A stretch of DNA of 47,014 nucleotides from Agarophyton chilense (lineage: Eukaryota; Rhodophyta; Florideophyceae; Gracilariales; Gracilariaceae): the NCBI GenBank assembly GCA_030374765.1, contig JARGXX010000055.1:1-47014 (forward strand), in the 5' to 3' direction. The position numbers and the translations under genes are program-made. This document shows, one piece after another, positions 39,927 to 47,014 of this stretch (positions within the stretch are counted from its first letter, which is position 1; the number at the start of each line of letters is the position of its first letter). The notes under the pieces were generated by a model. That model was not told the DNA's origin, ran no database searches, and saw nothing but the letters and a program-made list of their open reading frames with translations.

Positions 39927-42900
39927 TTGTCTCCGCCTGATCTTAGTGTCTCACCTCAGGTGCCAACTCGGAAGATACTCCGCCGTGCCGATGCTCCGTC
40001 CGGAACTGCACAGCAGTTGGAGAGCAAGATGGACCAGTTGGCGGGAGAGTTCGAAGAGCTGACAATGCTCGTGAAGAAAAAGTTCGAGGGTCCATCGGGA
40101 TTATCTGACAAGGACTGGACTTGCAGTTACTGCAACAAGCCCGGTCATGGAGCGAACCGCTGCCCATCTAACCCTCACTGTAATACGAGGTGTAGACGAT
40201 GCGGCAAGTTTGGCCATCAGGAAGAGACCTGTTGGTCTAAATCGAAGCAGGAAGAGAAGCGAGCAGTTGGGTTCAGTGGAGTGAAGTCGGAATCCGCAGA
40301 AGGACTGAAGATCAAGAAGAATGAAAAAAAATATCATGTGGCCGTGGTACAGGAAGCTCCGGCCGTGAAAGATGTGGTCGCCGCAGCGAAGAGGAACGCA
40401 GACGGTGAGGCCCTACCGAAGCAGCCCCGGACTGGAATCATGGACATTGATGCCTTGGTTAACAAGAGCCGTGGAGCCTTTCGCAAGGTTGCTGCCCTGA
40501 AGGGCAAGAAGAAATCGAGGAAACCGAAGAAGGGCAAAGGGACAGCACAAGGCCTCCAGGACCAGGTGGGCAAGTATAATGTGATGGCCGAGTTGGCCTA
40601 TGCCTCGTCTGGCCTAAGCTTTGGCCAGTTGTTGCGTGGGGATGCCGATGAGGCAAGGAAGCTGTTGAAGCACCTATTGTCGGGGAAAGTTCCGATAAGG
40701 CACGCTTCCGTCCTCCATGCCACTAGCCTACCACTTCGCCTGAAGGTAGTGGCCATCAAGCTGTACGGCACTGACGCCAATGCTCTCTTGGATTCGGGGG
40801 CAGTGTCGAACCTCCTGTCCTGGGAGATGTGTGACCATTTGACCCTGACGCCCTCGCCGACGAGCAGGAGGGTGACGGTGGCCGATGGGAGTGCCGCAGA
40901 CGTTCTGGGTTGCGTGAACGGAGTTTCAGTTTCATTTGGGAAGATGGGAGTCCCCTTGGACTTCTTGGTGGTGAAGAATACGCCGTTCGATGTGATAATT
41001 GGATGCCCGACCCTCGAGGCCCTGCAAGCTCAGCTAGACTTTAGCAGACGGCAGGTGAGCCTCATGATCGGGGCGGAACAAGTCCTGTTGCAGTTGTACA
41101 ATGAGCCACCGGTGGTGGACGGAGCTCGCACCGATTGCGAGGACTTTGTGTCGCCGGACGACTCGGAACCGGATGTGTTTCCCGCTGAGTCTGGATCTTC
41201 CAGTTCCGGCTCAGCGGGCGAGTCAGAGAGCGAGTCGGAGTTGGTACTAGCAGTACTCGACAGGGAGCCTCATGAGCCTGACCTGGCGGGCGTCGATTCA
41301 GACGTCCCATCGTCAGGGGAAGACGAAGAGAGTGCACGGTCGGCGTTGTTGTCCTCGAAGATGGCGCACCTGCGCCCAGACGTTCAGAAGCAGATGACGG
41401 ACTCCCTGAAGGAGACCGACATTATTGCCTGGAGTAGTGGCGATCTCAGTCCAGCGGATGTGCCCGTTAAGCACAGTTTTGAGCTGACGGACGAGAAGCC
41501 GCTCTACTCAAAGGTGCGAAGGATGCCCCCGAGGCACAACGCCGTGATCAGGAAAGAAGTGAATGAGCTATTGAAGACGGGAATCATTACCCCGTCCAGC
41601 TCTGCTTGGTCCTTTCCAGTGGTCATAGCGACCAAGAAGGATGGCAATCCGAGGTTCTGCGTTGATTACCGACAGCTGAACCGGGTGATGAAGCCAGACC
41701 GCTGGCCTCTCCCGAAGATTGAAGAGATCTTCGACGACCTCGTTGGGTCGAAGGTCTTCACGACGTTAGACCTTTTCACAGGTTACTGGCAGGTCTGCAT
41801 GTCGGAGGCCTGCAAAGAAAAGACGACGTTCGTCTGTCGTTACGGCACCTACAAGTTTGAGGTGATGCCGTTCGGGCTGATGAATGCCCCCTCTACATTT
41901 CAGAGAATGATGGATGAGGTGTTGCGGGACCTGCCCTTCGTTATGGTGTACGTTGATGACGTCGTCATCTTCTCCAAGACGATGGATGAGCACCTGGCCC
42001 ATTGTCGGGAGGTGTTCCGCAGGATTGGTCTCGCTAGTTTGAAGGTGAAGGTGACGAAGTGTAGCTTCGCACAATCTGAGATCAAACTCCTTGGCCATGT
42101 GATTGATGGGAACGGCATCCGGGTGGACGTTGATAAGATCGCCGACATTGTGGAGGCCCCCGTCCCGAGAAACAAGACAGAGCTCAGGAGCTTCCTTGGT
42201 CTGGCGGGGTACTATCGAAGATTCATCAGAGACTTCGCCAAGAGTTCGGCGGTGCTGCATGCCGCCACTTCGGCGAAGAAGAAGTTCGAGTGGAACCCCG
42301 AGATGCAGGTCGCGTTTGAGGATCTCAAAAAGAAAATGACGACGCCGCCGGTGCTAACCTTTCCCGACTTCGACTCTCCTTTCATTGTCGAGACTGATGC
42401 TTCGGGTGTGGCATTGGGGGCTGTCCTCAGCCAAAAGAAAGAGGATGGGAAAGTGCACCCCATCCAGTACGCGTCTAGGTCTATGACGCCTGCGGAGAGG
42501 AACTATGCTACCTGTGAGAGGGAGGCATTGGCAGTTGTGTTCGCCCTGAAGAAGTTTCGGGTGTACCTGCTGTCGTCAGTCCCCTTCACGGTTCTTACCG
42601 ATCACCAGGCCCTTCAGTATGCCTTCCGGAAGAAGGATGTGCATGGAAGGTTGGCAAGGTGGCTGGACCTATTTGCGGAGTACGAGTTTGAAATCAAATA
42701 CCGCCCGGGAGTCGCCAATGGGGCCCCCGATTACTTGTCGCGGATCCAGGCCGAGGAGAAGGGACCTGGACGTGATGAAACCGGACGAGAACAAGGGTTA
42801 GTCGCGACCATTACTTGGTCGGACCCGCGTTTGGACGGACTGGAAGAAGGGCTGCTAAACGTCGCGAGGTTTCTCTCCGGGGCCCTCGTGCACGAAGAAG

Positions 42901-44111
42901 ATGCGGACGCAAGGAGAGCCGTCCGTAGAAGGGCGAAGACGTTCATGTTGTGGAACAACACTTTGTTTCACAGGGAGGCCGGAGGTCTCCGCGCCGTCCC
43001 ACCGATGGGGGAGCGTGGAAAAGTGATTCAGATGTTCCATGATGACATTGGTCACTGTGATGTCGCTGCGACATGGAGATTCATCCGGGAAAGGTTCTGG
43101 TGGCCGGGCGTCCTCAAGGACGTGACCTCGTACGTGCGTGGATGTTACCAGTGTCAGAGGGCGGCAAGGCTGCCCACCTATCGCACTAACCTCCGCGCCC
43201 CTGTCAGCGGACTCTTCGAGACGGTCTCCCTGGACTTCGCAGGTCCGTTTCCAGCGTCAAAGGGGAAGAAGAAGTTCCTCATCATCGCGGTGGAGCACTT
43301 GACTGGGTGGCCCATAGCACGGGTCACCAAAACCTCGGTCGCAGACACGGTGGTCGAGTTTGTGAAGGAATAAATAGTTCGTCCATTTGGCCCTCCTCGC
43401 ACGGTTGTCTCTGATAACGCGAATGCGTTCACGGCGGGTGTTGTCGAGGCGTTCAATAAGAAGCACGGGATATCTTGGAGGACAGTGCTCCCCTATGCCC
43501 CGATGGCAAACGGTAGGGCGGAGAGGATGGTCGGGACGATCAAAGGCGCGGTGAAGAAGATCGTATTACAAGGAACGCTGGACTGGGAAAAGGCCCTGCC
43601 CAGCGTCTTGTACGGGTATCGTAGGAGAGACCGAGGGGTGGTGCCGTCTCCTTTCGAGCTATTGTACGGGGTTCGCCCCCGCATGATGGCGACGGATGCC
43701 GTGGCACTGTTGCCCTGCGCCACTCCGAGACAAAGAGCACTGGAGGTCTTGGGCATGAGCGGAGAGCGGTCAATGATGGTTGCGAGATCCAGCAACCCCC
43801 CGCTGACGAAGGGGAAGATCGAGAAGTACGTGGTGGGAGAAGAAGTGCTGGTAGCGCACGGTCCGGCGTTCAACAAGGCCAAGGAGTGGCCCGCTTTCGA
43901 CTCCTACTACTATGGCCGATGCAGGGTTGTGAAAGCTGCTCATCCGCGCTACGAGCTGCAGTCCTCGACCGGGCGAGTCACTCGCAGTGCCATACACGCG
44001 AGGAGGCTGAAGACGTACAGATGTCAGCCTCCGCACCTGCAGAGACCAGTGTCGCCCGTCTCGTGCTGCTGCAGCGCGAAGCACGGACCGGTTCACTGTG
44101 GAAGTCAGTAG
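39927..44111 (+). pseudogene. Gypsy 2 gag-pol polyprotein with one internal stop
   Basis: One frame covers the end of Gag and all of Pol. Residues 66-102 hold two CCHC zinc knuckles (CSYCNKPGHGANRC, CRRCGKFGHQEETC). Protease: LLDSGAVSNLLS near residue 285. Reverse transcriptase: FCVDYRQLNRVMKPDRWPLP to FVMVYVDDVVIFSKT near 673. RNase H: IVETDASGVALGAV near 820. Integrase: zinc-binding HDDIGHCD...CYQCQ near 1035-1075, then SLDFAGPF, VVSDNANAF and NGRAERMVG giving D, D, E. The frame has TAA at 43371-43373 between VEFVKE and IVRPFGPPR, where one base change from CAA or GAA restores sense. A C-terminal SH3-like tail ends near 44111. All catalytic residues are present. Confidence 0.92.
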
Positions 44112-45729
44112 CACCGGTAGGAAGAGAAGTGGTCGAAGGTCTTTGTTCCGAACCTAAGTGAAGGCGGACAAGCCACGAAGCGCGAAAGAAGAAGAAGCTT
44201 GGATCTGAACCTAAGTAATGATGGACAAGCCATAAAGCGCGGAAGAAGAAGAAGCTTGGATCCGAACCTAAGTGATGGTGGACAAGCCATAAAGCGCGGG
44301 AGAAGAAGAAGCTTGGATCCGAACCTAAGTGATGGTGGACAAGCCATAAAGCGCGGAAGAAGAAGAACCTGGAATCCGAACCTAAGTAAATGTGGACAAG
44401 CCATGAAGCGCAGGCGAAGATGACGCTTGGATCCGAAACTCAGTGAAGGTGGACAAGCCCAGCGTGCAGCAAAGAAAGAAGCTCAAACCCGAGAGAACAT
44501 TAACGAGCCGAAACAGCAGAAGAAGAAAGAAGTTGGGTCCGAACCTAAATGAAGGTGGAAAAGCCATGGAACGTTAGAGAAGAAGAATCTTTAGGACGCA
44601 TAAGGCTGAGCTAAAGCCGAAGAAAATTTGAGACTAGATTCAAGCTGAAGAAAGGCGGACTAGTGATGACAGGGTGTGTAAAGTTCTCTTATGTCGGTCA
44701 CGTAGGGATGCTCCCCTCCGCAGAGTCGAAAGAACTCCTTGCAGAGGCTAGAAGATACCGCTCAGTGCCGTAGAAGATTAAGCGGTTGACGGGTTGGAGA
44801 AGAAATAGACTCTGATATTTCTACAGGTGACGGAGGTGGCGGGTGGAGCTGCGTCATTGGAACTACAGGAAGAGAAGAGGTGTCGCAAGTACTGGCACGG
44901 ACAGAGATTATGTTCAGGTGATGACTGGCCGTTGCCACCCGTTTCACATTGGGCGAAGGGTAACCCCGCGTCGATGAGGCTGACGCACGAGAATTCTTTG
45001 CGCTCCGCGTTGGTCCAGCGGCCGTCATTTGGGCAGTAGTAGACCGCCGCTGCGCGGGTGAATGACCACTGTGGTCAGCATGCGGTTCTTCACGACCTTG
45101 TGCAGAGGAAGCTGAAGATCGAGCTGTCGGTTGGAATGCTCGAGATTCAGAGAGTTGCGAGGTACCTTTGCACCTATGCCCTTCTCGAAGATGCTTTTCG
45201 TTGCAAGCACGCGGATGCTGATGCACGGTCAAAAAAAAGGAGTTTGGTAGGCTGCGTGGAGGACGATGTAGTCCTCGGACTTACCGGATTGAAGGAAGGA
45301 GAGACAGGAGTCGAGGTGTCTTGCTCACTGCTCCTAGACCTCTCTTCCTGGCGCGAGGCCTTGCGACGCGCTCTGTAGGCAGCCCGCAGTCGACCCTTGT
45401 CGCCCTGCGCCACCCCATTCGGAAGCTTAAGAGTTACCGGAGCTATCTCTCATTCCCTGCGGCGCTGGGGCATGGGGACTACGGGCGTTCATCGCGCGTC
45501 GCGGCATCGTGGGGAGGAAGGAGTAAGGAAGCTGTGGGGGCCGCCGTAAAGGACGGGAGAAGGTGGAGCAGTCGTGGGTTGCGCGGTGGTTGAGCTTAGA
45601 GGAAAGTGGGGAGCGACGACGCGCGCAAGATACTAGTGCGCGGTTGCTCCAGCAGACAGTGCGGGCTGGAGGTTGGCGGTTCCTTCCACTTGTCCTGTGC
45701 CACGGTGGCGCAGGCTTTGGGGGGGACCG
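44112..45729 (+). other. Gypsy 2 long 3' noncoding region
   Basis: About 1.6 kb between the end of pol and the 3' LTR. It begins with tandem repeats (44150-44580). The rest shows short open frames on both strands; the longest (44762-45232, minus, 156 codons) has no recognised motif. A purine-rich TTTGGGGGGGACC just before 45730 is the polypurine tract. Confidence 0.6.
44150..44580 (+). repeat. 57-bp tandem repeats in Gypsy 2
   Basis: Units start with GAACCTAAGTGA at 44150, 44207, 44264, 44321 and 44378, then GAAACTCAGTGAAG at 44435: exact spacing of 57 bases. A further diverged unit begins at 44541. Each has TGGACAAGCCATAAAGCGC and an AGAAGAAGAAGC purine run. 57 is a multiple of 3, so open frames exist on both strands (for example DPNLSDGGQAIKRGRRRSL repeated), but these look like a by-product. 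The three middle units are nearly identical. Confidence 0.93.
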
Positions 45730-45909
45730 TGTCGGGCACGTGTAGCGCGCATGCGCCACACGTGTCGACGTAGTGCATAACGAGCTCGCCGCCGCTCGCG
45801 CCCGATATTTTAGAGGCGTGAGAGCGGCGCCGGCTCTTAAGGAAAAAGGTAGGCAACAGTGGGAAGGAAAGAAAAGGGTACGCTTGCCCCTACAGACAAG
45901 CGCTTTTCA
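45730..45909 (+). repeat. Gypsy 2 3' LTR
   Basis: Begins TGTCGGGCACGTGTAGC and ends GCGCTTTTCA, followed by GTAAC at 45910. One base shorter than the 5' LTR in an A run, with about six substitutions. Confidence 0.92.
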
Positions 45910-45969
45910 GTAACTACGAAAATTACGGTTTGCAAATGTTATGGAACCTTCATCGCTACGGTTAGGCTG

Positions 45970-46236
45970 GCGCCTTGCTGTAAATATATCCATATATAAA
46001 TAGCAGGGATTTACTAATGTGTCAGCCTAATGCGTTGTTGGAAATTGTATGTGACCAATCAGGTACACCTACATATACTTCCGGACTGTGACCGACAACG
46101 GTGGTCGTTCTCTTTACTCTTGGGTGCGACGCCGGTCGAGACTATGTCTAGTGCAGTGTTGCACGTGTGTGTCGTGTGTGTGCAGTCTAGCTGCGCTGAA
46201 AAACTGCCATCAGCGTGGGTTGTTTGTGCAGTCTAG
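45970..46236 (-). repeat. Probable 3' LTR of the right-hand Copia element
   Basis: Directly after the RNase H frame on the minus strand comes GCAGGGAAA, a short polypurine tract, then TGCTAGACTGCAC, a plausible LTR start (at about 46236). GCTAGACTGCACA recurs about 50 bases further in. A TATATAAAT box is present near 45990-46003. The far end is uncertain because the second LTR lies outside the window; the given limit is approximate. Confidence 0.5.
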
Positions 46237-47014
46237 CATTTCCCTGCACGATGATGGTAGTTTGGGGGTGGCGGCACGATGTTGAGGGCGTTTCGAAGTC
46301 GAGTGAACGTCTGTTTCTTGAGCGCTTTCGTCAGAATGTCTGCGACCATGGATATGGTGGGGGTGTGCTGGATAAGGATGCGCTTGCTTTTGATGAGGTC
46401 ATGGAGGTAATGTCTGCGGAGGTGGCAATACTTCCGGTGCTTGGTGGGGGCCGTTTGGTATGCTACCAAGATTGGGGCATTATTGTCCATGTGTAGTAGA
46501 GTCGCGGACTTCTGGGAGTAGCCGATGTAACACAGCAGTCGGGGCAGCCACATTGTTTGCTGAGAGGCCGCTGACGCCGCATGATACTCTGCTTCGCATA
46601 TCGATAGAGCGATCGACTTCTGCTTTGTCGACTGCCACATTACTGGGCTTTTTGTTAAGAGGTGTACTATTCCAGAGTATGACTTTCGATCTGACTCATT
46701 TGCGAAACCGCGTCTGCTTATGATACTAGAGTGGAAGGGGCGGCCTGCTTGTAGAGAATTACGTGGCTTATTGTGCCTTTGAGGTATTTCAGAGAGTAGC
46801 GGAGTTGTTCTCAATTCTTTTGTGTTGGAGCTTTCATGTTCGTAGCCATGCGGCTTATAATGTGGGCCATGTTTGGTCTTGTTGAATCAGCTACATAGCG
46901 AAGCACTCCAATTCTTTGGCGGTATGCGAATTCTTTCTCCGGTGGCAGTGCTGCAGATTGGTTGGGTGGATTTTTGGGGTTTGGTTCGATTTATGGGGTT
47001 GGTTTGGGACTACA
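46233..47014 (-). pseudogene. Copia reverse transcriptase end and RNase H, cut by window edge
   Basis: Different Copia lineage from the one at 2704. Minus strand from about 46960: EFAYRQRIGVLRYVADSTRP and HIISRMATNMKAPTQKN, a stop (TGA where Trp, TGG, is expected), then QLRYSLKYLKGT, the end of the reverse transcriptase/connection. After a frame change near 46800 the 193-codon frame has VMWQSTKQKSIALSICEAEY, LLHMDNNAPILVAYQTAPTK, HYLHDLIKSKRILIQHTPT and MVADILTKALKK, all standard Copia RNase H blocks with Glu and Asp residues in place. It ends at 46233 with GKC and a stop. Upstream parts are beyond 47014. Confidence 0.88.

Larger units (their letters stand above)
39205..45909 (+). mobile_element. 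Nearly intact Ty3/Gypsy element (Gypsy 2)
   Basis: LTRs of 181 bp (39205-39385) and 180 bp (45730-45909), TG...CA, flanked by the exact 5-bp duplication GTAAC (39200-39204, 45910-45914). Total 6,705 bp. The polyprotein (39927-44111) is broken by only one in-frame stop, and the gag start by two one-base shifts. LTRs differ at about six positions plus one base gap by hand. The family is different from Gypsy 1: short LTRs, two zinc knuckles, no chromodomain seen, and a long 3' noncoding region with tandem repeats. Confidence 0.95.

Noticed and set aside
44105..44404. Leu/Phe-rich minus-strand frame over the 57-bp repeats, resembling a membrane protein
   Set aside because: It exists because the repeat unit is a multiple of 3 without stops; there is no flanking coding sequence.
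45988..46004. TATA-like sequence TATATCCATATATAAATAG as a host promoter
   Set aside because: More simply part of the LTR of the right-hand Copia element; no downstream host gene.

Overview
This is a eukaryotic, transposon-dominated window with no trace of bacterial organisation. It holds decayed host genes, several LTR retrotransposons, and a large duplicated segment. The source is probably a red alga, possibly a florideophyte such as Chondrus. That is an inference from three things: a plant-like retinoblastoma-related (RBR) gene, sparse and short introns, and a Ty1/Copia element of a divergent type. I recognised no tRNA, rRNA or CRISPR array.

Layout. 1-1329 is a left flank with no recognised gene but promoter-like motifs. 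1330-24870 is copy 1 of a large segment: the 3' half of an RBR gene on the minus strand (1492-2415), a 15.2-kb nested retrotransposon block (2704-17874), the 5' half of the same RBR gene (18103-20193), and an ancient inverted arrangement of small genes (20148-24345) centred on a tail-to-tail pair of proline-rich genes, one with C2H2 fingers. 24870-27347 is a spacer with a third, partial copy and an inverted fragment. 27348 to about 37890 is copy 2 of the segment, in the same orientation. It lacks 13,040 bp present in copy 1. 37674-39204 holds no recognisable gene. 39205-45909 is an almost intact Ty3/Gypsy element. 45915-47014 is the 3' end of another Copia element on the minus strand, cut by the window edge.

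Retrotransposons. A Copia element inserted into the RBR locus with a GTGCG target duplication. A chromodomain Gypsy element (6706-16960) later sits inside that Copia element, between its reverse transcriptase and RNase H. The Gypsy element carries a decayed reading frame of about 700 codons on the opposite strand between pol and its 3' LTR, which I consider the most novel item in the window. The segment, Copia insertion included, was then duplicated. The two Copia 5' LTRs in the two copies look identical, while the 5' and 3' LTRs of the single full element differ at about 13 of 230 positions. Two solo LTRs with clear 5-bp target duplications, one of them with its empty site visible in the paralogous copy, add later activity.

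Function. No host gene here can be called intact with confidence except possibly the zinc-finger gene at 34315-35526 and its partner at 35764-36567. The RBR copies are interrupted pseudogenes, and a functional RBR would have to lie elsewhere in the genome. Most premature stops can be explained by C-to-T change (CAA, CAG and CGA to stop, or TGG on the other strand), which suggests deamination of methylated or silenced repeats.
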